Assembly (NCBI RefSeq): GCF_019429565.1 | Contig: NZ_JAHXSA010000001.1 | Location: 1,054,001-1,118,000 of the forward strand | Length of the DNA: 64,000 nucleotides | Origin: Schaalia sp. ORNL0103 | Lineage (GTDB): Bacteria > Actinomycetota > Actinomycetes > Actinomycetales > Actinomycetaceae | Direction: 5' to 3' | In this document: positions 24,805 to 34,758 of the stretch, one piece after another | Layout: each line of letters begins with the position of its first letter | How positions within the stretch are numbered: position 1 is the first letter of the stretch | Program-made: the position numbers and the translations under genes | The notes under the pieces: model-generated | What the model saw: the letters and a program-made list of their open reading frames with translations, nothing else | Told to the model about the DNA's origin: nothing | The model's database searches: none

Positions 24805-27800
24805 TTAGGACGAGGTGACGACACCGCCCGCACCGACGACTGCCTTGATATGACTGAAGAAGGCGCTCGTCTGCTCAACGCGCAGCTTCGGATCCAGCTC
24901 GACGACCGTCGTGCGTCCCGGCTCCGTCAGGTGCAGGCGCACCGGGGAGCCGCCGGGGTAAGACTCGAGGACGCCGCGCAGGTCGGTGAGCAGCTCGGGC
25001 GTGCAACGCGCGGCCGGCAGGCGCAGGTCGAGAGGCAGGTCCGCCCCGCCCGACAGATCCAGGAGGGTCATCGACTGGCCGTAGATGGTCATGCCCTCCT
25101 CACGCACGTTCACCTTGCCCTCAATCTGGACGATGATGTCCTGCGCGAGGTAGGTCTGAATCGACTCGTAGGAGCGCGGGAAGAATAGCACATCCACCGA
25201 ACCCGACAGGTCCTCGATTGTCGCGATCGCCCACGCGTTGCCCTGCTTCGTCACCTTCGTCGTGACGCCCGAAATGAGGCCCGCGATCTTCACGATACGG
25301 TCCGCCATCGCCCCGTCCGAGCCGACGACCTGCGCGATCTCGTAGTCCTGGTGGCGAGCCAGCGCCGCCTCCACGCCGCGCAGCGGGTGGTCGGAGACGT
25401 ACAGGCCCAGCATCTCACGCTCGGCCGCCAGCTTCGTCTTGCGGTCGAACTCGGGCAGGTCCGGGATGTCGATCGTCAGGCCAGAGCCCGTATCCTCGTC
25501 CTCCCCCAGAGCACCGAACAGGTCGAACTGTCCGATCGCCTCGTTGCGCTTGACGTCGATGATCGCGTCCACGGCCTCGTCGCAGCGCGCGAGGAGGGCG
25601 CGACGCGTGTGACCCATCGAGTCGAAAGCGCCGGCACGGATGAGGGACTGGATCGTGCGCTTGTTGCACACCACCTGAGGCACCTTGTCCAGGAAGTCCT
25701 GGAACGAGGCGAAACGCCCCTTCTCGGCGCGGGTTTCCACAATCGCGTCGACGACCGGGCCGCCCACGTTCTGGATGGCGTTCAAGCCGAAGCGGATCGC
25801 CTCGCCATCAGGCGCAAAGTTACCCATCGACGCGTTCACGTCCGGGGGCAGGACCGTGATGTCCATGTGACGGCACTCCGCCAGGTACAGGGCTCGACGA
25901 TCCTTGTTGTCCTTCGTCGAGGTCAGCAGGGCTGCCATGTACTCCGTCGGGAAGTTCGCCTTGAGGAAGGCCGTCCAGTAGGAGACGAGGCCATATGCGG
26001 CCGAGTGGGCCTTGTTGAACGCGTAGGCGGAGAAGGGAACGACGACGTCCCACAGGGCCTTGATCGATTCCTCGGAGTAGCCGTTATCGACCATGCCCTG
26101 GCGGAAGCCCTTGAACTGCTGGTCGAGGACCTCCTTCTTCTTCTTACCCATGGCCTTACGCAGAATGTCTGCCTGGCCTAGCGAGTAGCCCGCCAGCTTC
26201 TGGGCGATCTGCATGACCTGCTCCTGGTACACAATCAGACCGAAGGTCGTTCCCAGGATGTCCTCGAGCGGCTCCGCCAGCTCCGGGTGGATGGGCGTGA
26301 TCTCCTGACGCCCGTTCTTACGCAGCGCGTAGTTCGTGTGGGAGTTCGCACCCATCGGGCCGGGGCGGTACAGGGCGCCGACGGCGGAGATGTCTTCGAA
26401 GTTGTCGGGCTTCATGAGCTTGAGGAGGTCGCGCATGCCGCCACCATCCAGCTGGAAGACGCCGAGGGTGTCGCCTCGTCCCAGCAGCTCGTAGGTCTTC
26501 TTGTCGTCGAAGGTCAGGTGGTCGAGGTCCGGGTCCGGCTTGCCGTTGAGCGCAATGTTCTCAAGGGCGTCGGACACGACGGTGAGGTTACGCAGGCCCA
26601 GGAAGTCCATCTTCAGCAGGCCCAGCGTCTCGCACGTCGGGTAGTCGAACTGCGTGATGATCGCGCCGTCCTGCGGGCGCTTCATGATCGGGATGATGTC
26701 GGTGAGCGTGTGGGAGCTCATGATGACCGCACACGCGTGCACACCCCACTGGCGTGTCAGGCCCTCCAGGCCGAGCGCGTACTGGACGACCTCGTGCGTG
26801 TCGGGGTTCTCCTCGTAGAACTTACGGAACTCCGAGGCCTCGGCGTAGCGCTTGTCCTTCTCGTCGAAGATGCCGTGGACCGTGATGTCCTTGCCCATGA
26901 TCGCCGGGGGCAGCGCCTTAGTGAGCTGCTCACCGACCTTGAAGTCCTTGCCGAGGATGCGCGCGGAGTCCTTCAGGGCCTGCTTGGTCTTAATCGTGCC
27001 GTAGGTGACGACCTGGCTGATGCGGTCCTCACCGTACTTGCGCTTGACGTAGGCGATGACCTCGTCGCGCCTGCGTTCGTCGAAGTCGACGTCGAAGTCG
27101 GGCATCGAGATTCGCTCGGGGTTGAGGAATCGCTCGAAAATCAGGCCGTGCTCGAGGGGGTTGAGCTCGGTGATCTTCAAGGCGTAGGCCACCATCGAGC
27201 CCGCGCCCGAGCCACGCCCGGGTCCCACGCGGATCCCCTGCGACTTCGCCCAGTTGATGTAGTCGGCGACCGTGAGGAAGTAGCCGGGGAAGCCCATCTT
27301 GATGATGACGTCTTCCTCGTACTGGGCCTGCTTGCGCACGTCGTCCGGGATGCCATTCGGGAAGCGATCGCGCAGGCCTCGCTCGACCTCCTTGATGAAC
27401 CACGAGGTCTTGTCTTCACCCTCGGGCACCGGGAAGTCGGGCATGTAGTTGGCGCCCTCCTTCGTGGTCGTGAAGTGCACGTCGCAGCGCTCGGCGATCT
27501 CGAGGGTCGAGTCGCAGGCGCCGGGCAGCTCGCTCCACAGCGCACGCATCTCGTCCGAGGAGCGGATGTAGTAGCCGTCGCCGTCGAACTTGAATCGGTC
27601 GGGGTCGTTGATGCGCGAACCCGAGTTGATGCACAGGAGTGCGTCCTGGATCTTGCGGTCCTCGCGCTTGACGTAGTGCGCGTCGTTGGTCGCCACGAGG
27701 GGCGCGTTCATGAGCTTGGCAATCTCGAGGACCTGCTGGTGGGTGCGTCGCTCGATGTCGATGCCGTGGTCCATGACCTCGACGTAGAAGTTCTCCGCCC

Positions 27801-28347
27801 CGAAAATGTCGCGCAGCTCCGCGGCCTCAGCCACGGCCTCGTCCCACTGCCCCAGGCGCAGGCGCGTCTGCACGGCACCCGAGGGGCAGCCCGTGAACAC
27901 AATGAGGCCCTCATGGAACTGGCTGAGCAGCTCCTTGTCGGCACGCGGCCACTTGCCGAACTGGCCGTCGGTCGAAGCGTAGGACCCCAGGCGGAAGAGG
28001 TTGTGCATACCCGTCGTGTTGTAGGCGACCAGGGTCAGGTGGTTGTAGGAGCCGCCGGCGCTCACGTCGTCGGAGCGCTGCCACGGCTCACCCCACAGGA
28101 CCTTCTGGCGATCGAAGCGCGAGGTCCCCGGCGTCACGTACGCCTCAAGGCCGATGATCGGCTTGACGCCCGCGTTCGTGCAGTTCGTATAGAAGTCGAA
28201 GGCGCCGAAAAGATAACCGTGATCCGTCAGGCCGATCGCGGGTTGCCCGAGACGGGCGGCCTCCTCCGCCATCGCTTTCGTCTTCGCCGCTCCGTCGAGC
28301 ATCGAATACTCGGAGTGGTTGTGGAGGTGCACGAAGGAATCAGCCAT
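24805..28347 (-). CDS. dnaE: DNA polymerase III alpha subunit
   Basis: Replicative polymerase catalytic subunit, 1180 aa (full length for DnaE1). N-terminal PHP domain with FVHLHNHSEYSMLDG (5-19). Polymerase catalytic Asp residues in MPDFDVDFDERRRDE near 415-420. Helix-hairpin-helix and OB domains follow (IVKIAGLISGVTTKVTKQGN), then a C-terminal region ending in VVTSS. No Shine-Dalgarno precedes ATG 28347, but a consensus-like TAGAAT ends 6 nt upstream, so the gene is probably leaderless. The 127 nt up to rluD contains no gene. Confidence 0.98.
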   Translation of the reverse strand: MADSFVHLHNHSEYSMLDGAAKTKAMAEEAARLGQPAIGLTDHGYLFGAFDFYTNCTNAGVKPIIGLEAYVTPGTSRFDRQKVLWGEPWQRSDDVSAGGSYNHLTLVAYNTTGMHNLFRLGSYASTDGQFGKWPRADKELLSQFHEGLIVFTGCPSGAVQTRLRLGQWDEAVAEAAELRDIFGAENFYVEVMDHGIDIERRTHQQVLEIAKLMNAPLVATNDAHYVKREDRKIQDALLCINSGSRINDPDRFKFDGDGYYIRSSDEMRALWSELPGACDSTLEIAERCDVHFTTTKEGANYMPDFPVPEGEDKTSWFIKEVERGLRDRFPNGIPDDVRKQAQYEEDVIIKMGFPGYFLTVADYINWAKSQGIRVGPGRGSGAGSMVAYALKITELNPLEHGLIFERFLNPERISMPDFDVDFDERRRDEVIAYVKRKYGEDRISQVVTYGTIKTKQALKDSARILGKDFKVGEQLTKALPPAIMGKDITVHGIFDEKDKRYAEASEFRKFYEENPDTHEVVQYALGLEGLTRQWGVHACAVIMSSHTLTDIIPIMKRPQDGAIITQFDYPTCETLGLLKMDFLGLRNLTVVSDALENIALNGKPDPDLDHLTFDDKKTYELLGRGDTLGVFQLDGGGMRDLLKLMKPDNFEDISAVGALYRPGPMGANSHTNYALRKNGRQEITPIHPELAEPLEDILGTTFGLIVYQEQVMQIAQKLAGYSLGQADILRKAMGKKKKEVLDQQFKGFRQGMVDNGYSEESIKALWDVVVPFSAYAFNKAHSAAYGLVSYWTAFLKANFPTEYMAALLTSTKDNKDRRALYLAECRHMDITVLPPDVNASMGNFAPDGEAIRFGLNAIQNVGGPVVDAIVETRAEKGRFASFQDFLDKVPQVVCNKRTIQSLIRAGAFDSMGHTRRALLARCDEAVDAIIDVKRNEAIGQFDLFGALGEDEDTGSGLTIDIPDLPEFDRKTKLAAEREMLGLYVSDHPLRGVEAALARHQDYEIAQVVGSDGAMADRIVKIAGLISGVTTKVTKQGNAWAIATIEDLSGSVDVLFFPRSYESIQTYLAQDIIVQIEGKVNVREEGMTIYGQSMTLLDLSGGADLPLDLRLPAARCTPELLTDLRGVLESYPGGSPVRLHLTEPGRTTVVELDPKLRVEQTSAFFSHIKAVVGAGGVVTSS

Positions 28348-28353
28348 GCGTCG

Positions 28354-28359
28354 ATTCTA
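28354..28359 (-). promoter_or_regulatory. -10 box TAGAAT for leaderless dnaE
   Basis: TAGAAT, 6 nt (CGACGC), ATG: the same geometry as the response regulator gene. No -35 element stands out. Confidence 0.6.
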
Positions 28360-28474
28360 CTGTCCGAGGCGCGCGCACCCACGGCGAACGCCCCGAGCGG
28401 AGCGGTCGTTCATCTCACGGCGGACAGCCACGACGAGGCCGGGGCCGAGGAGGGTGACGCACCGTGCTGTCGGG

Positions 28475-29392
28475 TCAGTCGCGCGGGTGGCGCAGCTCCT
28501 CGAGAGCATCGGCGAGATCATCCGGATAGGGACTGGACACGCTCATCGGCATGCCCGTGCGAGGGTGGGCAAATCCGAGTCGAACGGCGTGCAGCCACTG
28601 GCGGGTGAGCCCCAGGCGCTCCGCCTGGGTCGGGTCAGCGCCGTAGAACGTGTCACCCACGCACGGGTGCCCGACGGCGGCCATGTGCACGCGGATCTGG
28701 TGGGTGCGTCCCGTCTCCAGGTGCACCTCGGTGAGCTGAGCTCCCGCCATGAGCTCGAGGGTGTCGTAGTGGGTGACGGCGCGCTTGCCACCGTCGATGA
28801 CGGCCATGCGCCATTCGCGCGAAGGATGACGACCGATCGGAGCGTCGATCGTGCCCGAGGCCGGGTCAAGGTGCCCTGCCACGACGGCGTGGTACACCTT
28901 TTCGATCGTGCGTTCTTTGAACGCGCGCTTCATGACGGTGTAGGCGAGCTCGGACTTGGCGACCATCATCGCGCCGGATGTGCCCACGTCGAGGCGGTGC
29001 ACGATGCCCTGGCGCTCGGGGGGCCCGTAGGTGGTGATGCGATATCCGGCCGCCTCCAGGTTGCCCAGGACCGTGGGGCCTTCCCAACCGGGGCCGGTGT
29101 GTGCGGCGACGCCGACGGGCTTATCGACGACGACGATGTCCTCGTCGTCGTAGAGAATCGCCATGTCGGTGACCGGCGTCGGCTTGCTCTCCGGTTCCGG
29201 AATGGTGACCTCGATGATGTCGAGGGCCCCGAGGCGATCGGATTTGCCAGCGGCAACGCCGTTGACGAGGACGTGCCCCTCCCCCGCCAGCTCCGCGCAG
29301 CGCGAGCGCGACAGGCCGAGCATACGGGCCAGAGCGGCGTCAACCCTCTCCCCCACGAGGGCGTCGGGGACGGGAAGCATACGGGAGCTCAC
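28475..29392 (-). CDS. RluA-family pseudouridine synthase (RluD-like)
   Basis: 305 aa. N-terminal S4 domain ([20 protein letters not shown]) and catalytic domain with HRLDVGTSG, whose Asp (near residue 134) is the RluA-family nucleophile. [16 protein letters not shown] and VGDTFYGA match RluD. Target probably 23S rRNA. The start overlaps the lspA stop by 4 nt, the usual actinobacterial lspA-rluD pairing. Confidence 0.94.
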   Translation of the reverse strand: MSSRMLPVPDALVGERVDAALARMLGLSRSRCAELAGEGHVLVNGVAAGKSDRLGALDIIEVTIPEPESKPTPVTDMAILYDDEDIVVVDKPVGVAAHTGPGWEGPTVLGNLEAAGYRITTYGPPERQGIVHRLDVGTSGAMMVAKSELAYTVMKRAFKERTIEKVYHAVVAGHLDPASGTIDAPIGRHPSREWRMAVIDGGKRAVTHYDTLELMAGAQLTEVHLETGRTHQIRVHMAAVGHPCVGDTFYGADPTQAERLGLTRQWLHAVRLGFAHPRTGMPMSVSSPYPDDLADALEELRHPRD

Positions 29393-29892
29393 TGGGCGTC
29401 CTCCTTCGAGGGTTCACGGGAGAGCGCGAGGGCCAGCAAAGGCGCCCCGAGGACGATCCAAATGTCTGCTACATTGCCGACGAACCAGTTGCCGTAGGCG
29501 ATGAAGTCGGTGACATGACCGACGCCGAAGCCGGGTTCGGCAGTCAGTCGGTCGATCAGGTTTCCAACGGCGCCGCCCGCCAGCAGTGCGATCGCCAGCA
29601 GGGTCGAGGCGCGGTGGACGCGACGCGCCATCACGACCAGCACGCCGATGATGACAACGGTGAAGATCGTCAGAACCCACGTCTTGCCGGCGGCGAAGGA
29701 GAACGCGGCACCCGAATTGTGCACAAGGGACAGCGACAGCCACTGCCCGATGAGCGGGCGCGGCCCCTGGCCGTCGAGGGCGGTCCGCGCCCACATCTTT
29801 GACACCTGATCGGTGGCAATAGCGGCAGCGAACACGAGGCCCGCGTACATCCACGTCGCGCGGGTGTGGGTCGGGTGGGAGGAGTCAGCCAT
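29389..29892 (-). CDS. lspA: Lipoprotein signal peptidase (signal peptidase II)
   Basis: 167 aa inner-membrane aspartic protease cleaving prolipoprotein signal peptides. Four hydrophobic segments. Catalytic Asp motifs GAVGNLIDR and [12 protein letters not shown] are intact, and [10 protein letters not shown] is the conserved loop. ATG at 29892; TAAGAT lies 8 nt upstream and AGGGA 4 nt upstream, so either a leaderless or a weak Shine-Dalgarno start is possible. Confidence 0.96.
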   Translation of the reverse strand: MADSSHPTHTRATWMYAGLVFAAAIATDQVSKMWARTALDGQGPRPLIGQWLSLSLVHNSGAAFSFAAGKTWVLTIFTVVIIGVLVVMARRVHRASTLLAIALLAGGAVGNLIDRLTAEPGFGVGHVTDFIAYGNWFVGNVADIWIVLGAPLLALALSREPSKEDAQ

Positions 29893-29962
29893 GGTTCCCT
29901 ATCTTAAACGAGCGGCGGCGGCGCACCACGAAGTGCACCGCCGCCGGTCAAAGCGATTGCGA

Positions 29963-30544
29963 TCAGTTCTCGCCGTTGTCGACCTCTTTGAGGAGGGTCT
30001 CGAGGTGGTTGCGCAGGTTCGAACGGTACTCGGCCTCGAAGGTACGCAGACCGTTGATCTTGTTCTCGAGCAGCTCGCGCTCCTGGTCGAGCTGGGAGAG
30101 CAGCGAGTCCTTCTGCTTCTGGGCGTCGGCGATGATCGCGTCGCGCTCGGCGTTGGCCTCGGCGATGATCTTCGCGGACTGCTCTTCGCCGTCGCGCACG
30201 TACTCGTCGTGGACGCGCTGGGCGAGGGCCAGCATGGAGGTGGCGGACTCCGCATCCTGCGGGCCGGTGAGGGCCGGGGCGGCGGGGGCCGGGGTCTCGA
30301 CGACCGGAGCTGCCACGGGGGCGGGGGTCTCGGCCGGCGTGTAGTCGGAGTTGGACAGCTCGGCAATGCGGCGCTCAGCGGCCTCGAGCTTTTCCTTCAG
30401 ATCCTGGTTCTCCATCTGCAGGGAGTAGATGGTGGAGACAACCTCGTCGAGGAACTCGTCAACCTCGTCCTGGTCGTATCCCTCGCGGAACTTGACGTAC
30501 TGGAACTTCTTGTTGAGGACATCCTCGGTGGTGAGCAGGGCCAT
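29963..30544 (-). CDS. divIVA: Polar growth / division protein DivIVA (Wag31)
   Basis: 193 aa. N-terminal membrane-binding DivIVA domain (MALLTTEDVLNKKFQYVKFR, then EGYDQDEVDEFLDEV) followed by coiled coil, an Ala/Pro-rich linker (about 80-115, PVAAPVVETPAPAAP) and a second long coiled coil. Wag31 directs polar wall growth in actinobacteria. ATG at 30544 with GAGG upstream. It lies between yggT and lspA as in related genomes. The 172 nt upstream is AT-richer and presumably carries its promoter. Confidence 0.95.
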   Translation of the reverse strand: MALLTTEDVLNKKFQYVKFREGYDQDEVDEFLDEVVSTIYSLQMENQDLKEKLEAAERRIAELSNSDYTPAETPAPVAAPVVETPAPAAPALTGPQDAESATSMLALAQRVHDEYVRDGEEQSAKIIAEANAERDAIIADAQKQKDSLLSQLDQERELLENKINGLRTFEAEYRSNLRNHLETLLKEVDNGEN

Positions 30545-30716
30545 TTCTTCGCCTCTCGGTCGTTTCGATTGGACGTGCGGAAGCCGCACGCCTGGACGAC
30601 CGGGAAGGCCGCCCGCTATCACGTCACGAAAATAATAACTGAAATTGTCACACTAGCAACATCCATCACGAGGTGAGGGTCGTTTTTGTGGGACCTCTCA
30701 TCCCCCTTTTTGAGCT

Positions 30717-31028
30717 CTACAGGCTCAAAAAGTACAGGAAACTAGCGAATCGCTGCCCAACGATAAGCACCAGGAATAAGAGCATGAAACCGACATCGAT
30801 TGCCATGCCTCCACCCAGACGCAGGGGCGGAACGAAGCGTCCGATCCACCGAATCGGAGGATCAGTCAGCGCGTAGAGAACATTCGCGAGGACCAGCAGA
30901 ATGCCACTCGGGCGCCATCCGCGCGCGAAAAACAGACCCCAGTCCAGAATGACGCGCGCTAACAGCACCATCATGTAGAGGTTGATGAGAACGCTCAGTC
31001 CCCACCCGATCCAGCCAAGAATGGCCAC
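30717..31028 (-). CDS. YggT-family membrane protein
   Basis: 103 aa, two to three transmembrane helices (about 5-28, 35-60 and 78-100) with the YggT motif LTDPPIRWIGRFVPP between them. Function unclear; the gene conservatively follows sepF, as here (8-nt gap). Probably cotranscribed with sepF. Confidence 0.9.
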   Translation of the reverse strand: MAILGWIGWGLSVLINLYMMVLLARVILDWGLFFARGWRPSGILLVLANVLYALTDPPIRWIGRFVPPLRLGGGMAIDVGFMLLFLVLIVGQRFASFLYFLSL

Positions 31029-31036
31029 GAGCGACC

Positions 31037-31489
31037 TCAGCCCTGGTTGTAGAGGGAGCCGCGACGGCCGGAGGTGTTATCGCCCGCAACCTCGACCGTG
31101 GCCGGGGACAGGAGGAAGACACGGTTGGTGACGCGCTCGATGACGCCGTGCAGGCCGAAGGTCAGGCCGGCTGCGAAGTCAACCAGCCGACGCGCCTCTT
31201 CCTCGCCCATGTCCGTGAGGTTGATGATGACGGGCGTACCATCGCGGAACGCCTCACCGATCGTGACGGCATCAGAGTAAGCGGTGGGGTGGATCGTCAC
31301 GATGCGAGTGAGATCCTCGGCCGGCTCGTCACGGCGAATGCTGGTCAGGGTCGGACGGGACACGGGAGTAATGTCGGCCACGGGAGCTACCTCTTCCACC
31401 TCGTCGAATTCGTCGAATTCATCGATGGGCTCCTCCGGTGAGTACCAGCCCATAAACTTACGTGCGCGTGCACCGAACGACTCGCTCAT
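31037..31489 (-). CDS. sepF: Cell division protein SepF
   Basis: 150 aa. N-terminal amphipathic membrane-binding segment, acidic linker ([11 protein letters not shown]), then the SepF core ([42 protein letters not shown]). It tethers FtsZ to the membrane in bacteria without FtsA, fitting this cluster. ATG at 31489 with AGGAGGAAC upstream. YggS/YlmE, usually between pgeF and sepF, is missing. Confidence 0.95.
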   Translation of the reverse strand: MSESFGARARKFMGWYSPEEPIDEFDEFDEVEEVAPVADITPVSRPTLTSIRRDEPAEDLTRIVTIHPTAYSDAVTIGEAFRDGTPVIINLTDMGEEEARRLVDFAAGLTFGLHGVIERVTNRVFLLSPATVEVAGDNTSGRRGSLYNQG

Positions 31490-31668
31490 TGTTCCTCCTT
31501 CAGCCGATGCATAGCCACAAGCTACAGTTACCGAGCGGCATCGCCGAGCAGGGCGCTCGGCGCGTCGCAAGGACCGCGCCGGCGAGCCTCGTCACGAGGT
31601 GTTTCAGCGCCGAACCATGGCACGGGAAAGCCGCCAACCCACGGTCCATTCAAAGGCATAGGTGCCAG

Positions 31669-32427
31669 TCAGGCGGGAAGGATGATGAGCGCCTGGCGAC
31701 CGCAGGAAGAGTCGGCGCGATAGGAGAAGAGGTCGGCGTCCTCGAGGGTGCAGCGCTCATCGATCACCACTCTCACGCCCCGGGCTCCCAGGGTCGAGGC
31801 TGCAGCGCGGGGAAGGTCAAGTGCAGGAGTGTCCCACGACGTGACGGAACGGATGCCGGGCATGAGTTCTTCGCTCTCATCGGCCATGTCGGCGGGCACC
31901 TCGTAGCAGCGCCCGCAGATCGCCGGACCTATCAAGGCATCGATCGGGCCACCGTCGAGGCTACGGATGCGCTCAACGGTCTTGTCAAGGATCCCGCCGA
32001 GAAGGCCGCGACGACCCGCATGCACGGCTGCGACAATCCGACCGGAGGCGGCGGAGAACACGACGGGCAGGCAATCCGCGGTCTGCACGGCGAGGGCAGG
32101 AGCTCCCTGCCAGCCACGGGCATCGACGATGATGCCGTCGGCGTCGACGGGCCCCCACTCCCCCGTCGCAGGCTTACCGAGCGCCTCTCCAGAAGCCGCC
32201 AGAATGGGCGCGCTCTCACCTCGAACGATGAGCTCCACCCGAGTCGAATGAGTCTGATCCATCCAGACGATATCGCGTCCGAGCGTCGCCGCCAGGGCAC
32301 GCCTGCGCTCACGCACGAGCGGCTCCTGGTCGCCCACGTGGAGGCCAACATTGCCGCATAGCGCACCGGTGCCCGGGTCCACCTCCGTGAGGTGGACCCG
32401 GGCACCGGCCCAGAGCTTGTCACTCAT
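31669..32427 (-). CDS. pgeF: Laccase-domain purine nucleosidase/phosphorylase-like protein (YlmD/PgeF)
   Basis: 252 aa. Zn-site motifs are MDQTHSTRV, AVQTADCLPVV and AAVHAGRRGLLGG (His-Cys-His). The family was called polyphenol oxidase; characterised members act on adenosine/inosine or remove mis-incorporated serine from muropeptides (PgeF). Start ATG overlaps the ftsZ TGA by one base. The 179 nt between its stop and sepF shows no gene. Confidence 0.9.
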   Translation of the reverse strand: MSDKLWAGARVHLTEVDPGTGALCGNVGLHVGDQEPLVRERRRALAATLGRDIVWMDQTHSTRVELIVRGESAPILAASGEALGKPATGEWGPVDADGIIVDARGWQGAPALAVQTADCLPVVFSAASGRIVAAVHAGRRGLLGGILDKTVERIRSLDGGPIDALIGPAICGRCYEVPADMADESEELMPGIRSVTSWDTPALDLPRAAASTLGARGVRVVIDERCTLEDADLFSYRADSSCGRQALIILPA

Positions 32428-33680
32428 CAGCGCAGGAAGGGAGGAATATCCAGCTCTTCCTTCTCGGGCGCCTCGGGGTAGACGCGAGGAACCTCGAAGG
32501 AGTGCTCGGACTCGGACTCCTCGTACTCAGCGGCAGCGGGCGTCTCGACGGGGGCCGGAGCGGCCTCACGCACGGGAGCCGCAACGTCGGCGCGGTGCTG
32601 CGGGCGACGCGTCGACAGCTGAGTGATGCGGGTGGTCTCGGCGGCCGGAGCCTTGGCCTCGGGGGCGGCGGGACGCTGCTGAGCCACCGGAGCGGACACG
32701 CGGGCAACGTTCGGACGCGACAGCGCCGCATCCGCGGCCTCGTCAAAACCGGCGGCGATGACCGTCACGCGGATCTCGTCACCCAGAGCATCGTCGATGA
32801 CGTTACCGAAGATGATGTTCGCCTCGGGGTGGGCTGCCTCGCGCACGAGCTGCGAGGAGCTGTAAACCTCTTGCAGGCTGAGGTCGGAGCCACCCTGGAA
32901 GAACATGAGCACGCCGTGGGCGCCGTCGATCGAGGCTTCCAGCAGCGGGGAGGAGATGGCGCTCTCGACGGCGCGCAGTGCGCGATCCTCGCCGGTCGCC
33001 GCACCGATACCCATGAGGGCCGAACCGGCGTCCTTCATGACCGACTTGACGTCGTTGAAGTCCACGTTGATGAGGCCGGGGGTGGTGATCAGTTCGGTGA
33101 TGCCCTGGACACCCGAGAGGAGCACCTGGTCGGCAGCACGGAAAGCGTCGAGCACGGAGATGTTCGCGTCAGAGATCTCCAGGAGACGATCGTTCGGGAT
33201 GACGATCAGGGTGTCGACCTCTTCGCGCAGGGTCGTCACGCCGCCCTCAGCCTGAGCCGCACGACGGTTGCCCTCGAACGAGAAGGGACGGGTCACAACG
33301 CCGACCGTCAGAGCGCCAGCATCGCGGGCGATCTTGGCGACAACGGGGGCGGCACCGGTACCGGTGCCACCTCCCTCACCGGCGGTCACGAACACCATGT
33401 CCGCACCCTCGAGCGCGGCGGTGATCTCGTCGATGTGATCCTCCGCAGCCTTACGACCGACGGCCGGATCCGCGCCGGCGCCCAGGCCGTGCGTCAGTTC
33501 GCGACCGATGTCGAGCTTGGTCTCGGCATCGGACATGAGCAGAGCCTGCGCGTCAGTGTTGACGGCAATGAACTCAACGCCCTTGAGGCCGACCTCGATC
33601 ATTCGGTTCACGGCGTTAACTCCGCCGCCGCCGACGCCGACGACCTTGATCACTGCCAGGTGGTTTTGCGGTGTCGCCAT
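32427..33680 (-). CDS. ftsZ: Cell division protein FtsZ
   Basis: 417 aa tubulin-like GTPase that forms the Z-ring. Nucleotide-binding [16 protein letters not shown] (near 105), [11 protein letters not shown] near the N-terminus, and the T7 loop [12 protein letters not shown] variable Ala/Pro/Glu-rich linker leads to the conserved tail (ELDIPPFLR) that binds SepF and FtsW. ATG at 33680 with AAGGGAG 6 nt upstream. It has its own promoter (33753-33781). Confidence 0.98.
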   Translation of the reverse strand: MATPQNHLAVIKVVGVGGGGVNAVNRMIEVGLKGVEFIAVNTDAQALLMSDAETKLDIGRELTHGLGAGADPAVGRKAAEDHIDEITAALEGADMVFVTAGEGGGTGTGAAPVVAKIARDAGALTVGVVTRPFSFEGNRRAAQAEGGVTTLREEVDTLIVIPNDRLLEISDANISVLDAFRAADQVLLSGVQGITELITTPGLINVDFNDVKSVMKDAGSALMGIGAATGEDRALRAVESAISSPLLEASIDGAHGVLMFFQGGSDLSLQEVYSSSQLVREAAHPEANIIFGNVIDDALGDEIRVTVIAAGFDEAADAALSRPNVARVSAPVAQQRPAAPEAKAPAAETTRITQLSTRRPQHRADVAAPVREAAPAPVETPAAAEYEESESEHSFEVPRVYPEAPEKEELDIPPFLR

Positions 33681-33704
33681 GGATGTCTCCCTTGCATCAG
33701 ACCC

Positions 33705-33726
33705 TCAACCTCTAGTTGAAGGTTGA
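33705..33726. promoter_or_regulatory. Inverted repeat in the ftsZ leader
   Basis: TCAACCT-N8-AGGTTGA, centred about 20 nt downstream of the predicted ftsZ transcription start and 26 nt upstream of the start codon. Could be an operator or an RNA stem; the binder is unknown. Confidence 0.5.
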
Positions 33727-33752
33727 TGTTTAACGTGCTTCGTGTCGGAAAG

Positions 33753-33781
33753 AACCTAGGGGTCCGCGGGCAATCCTTCAA
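33753..33781 (-). promoter_or_regulatory. ftsZ promoter
   Basis: TTGAAG (33776-33781) and TAGGTT (33753-33758) with exactly 17 nt between them, in the 127-nt ftsQ-ftsZ gap. Initiation near 33746 would give a leader of about 65 nt. This allows ftsZ to be expressed apart from the upstream mur genes. Confidence 0.6.
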
Positions 33782-33807
33782 GCCAACACGCGGACAAAAG
33801 AAAAGGC

Positions 33808-34758
33808 TTAACTGGTCACAGGGTGATTCGGCGACGACACGTCGTAGGTGCTCGCCTGAACATTAGCTAGTAGAGTCGCCAACACCCGCGCCTTTTGCGG
33901 CGCATCTCCGCGGGTTCCCCACTTGACGGTCTGACCACCGCGCAGCGTGAAGTTCACCTGAGTTCCCGTCGACGTCACGGCCGACACCTGGGCGCGCGTC
34001 GCCTCGTCCAGAGCACCCAGCACGGAGGCAATATCTGCCGCGCCGGTGGCCCGGTCCTCCGGCAGCGTCGCGAGCGGGTAATCCCCCGCCGACGGCACCT
34101 GCTGGAAGGCGACGCCCTGATCGTCCACCAGCCAGTAGCCACCCGACGCGGCCTCAACAGCCATGCCCGTCCGCATCGTCACCGACACGCGCAGGCTCGT
34201 CGGCCATCGACGCGACACGCTCGCCGAGCGCACCGCCACGTTCGACTCCACCGCGCGAGCCACCGCTTGCGTGTTCAGGCGCGTGAGCGGAACCCCCTCG
34301 AAGGAGGCGATTGACGAGCGCACGGAATCCGCCGTCACCAGCGTGCCATCCTCGCCGGAAACGACGACCGCGGACGACGAGAACGCGAAAACGGGCGAGA
34401 AGAACGCGACCCACACGCCTCCCGCTGCAAGCGCGAGCGTCACAAACGTGATCGCGATACGACGAGCGAGGAGGATACGACGCGCGCGGGTGCGCTCACG
34501 CAGTCGATCCCCCAGATCCGTTGTCTCCTCGCCGCCCAGCAGGGATGCGGCATCGGCGACGGGCATAGGACGGTCCACGGTCGTGCGCGCACGGCGGCGC
34601 TGCGTGAGCGAGGAGGCACGACGCTTCGGCTCCTGCGCTTCCTCATCCGCCGACGGGGACACGACCTCATCGAAGGATGAGGCAGCCTCCTCCACGCGCG
34701 ACGACGGCTCCTCGTGAGAGCGAGCACCTCCCGGGCGCCTCGGCGACGGTGGCCTCAT
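33808..34758 (-). CDS. ftsQ: Cell division protein FtsQ
   Basis: 316 aa. Long cytoplasmic Ser/Glu/Arg-rich region, one transmembrane helix (about 110-133, RRIAITFVTLALAAGGVWVA), then a POTRA domain (VVVSGEDGTLVTADSVRSSI) and the FtsQ beta domain (MRTGMAVEAASGGYWLVDDQ). Bridges FtsL/FtsB and FtsW/I at the septum. The ATG at 34758 was chosen for its ATGA overlap with murC; a start 6 codons earlier is possible. Confidence 0.93.
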   Translation of the reverse strand: MRPPSPRRPGGARSHEEPSSRVEEAASSFDEVVSPSADEEAQEPKRRASSLTQRRRARTTVDRPMPVADAASLLGGEETTDLGDRLRERTRARRILLARRIAITFVTLALAAGGVWVAFFSPVFAFSSSAVVVSGEDGTLVTADSVRSSIASFEGVPLTRLNTQAVARAVESNVAVRSASVSRRWPTSLRVSVTMRTGMAVEAASGGYWLVDDQGVAFQQVPSAGDYPLATLPEDRATGAADIASVLGALDEATRAQVSAVTSTGTQVNFTLRGGQTVKWGTRGDAPQKARVLATLLANVQASTYDVSSPNHPVTS

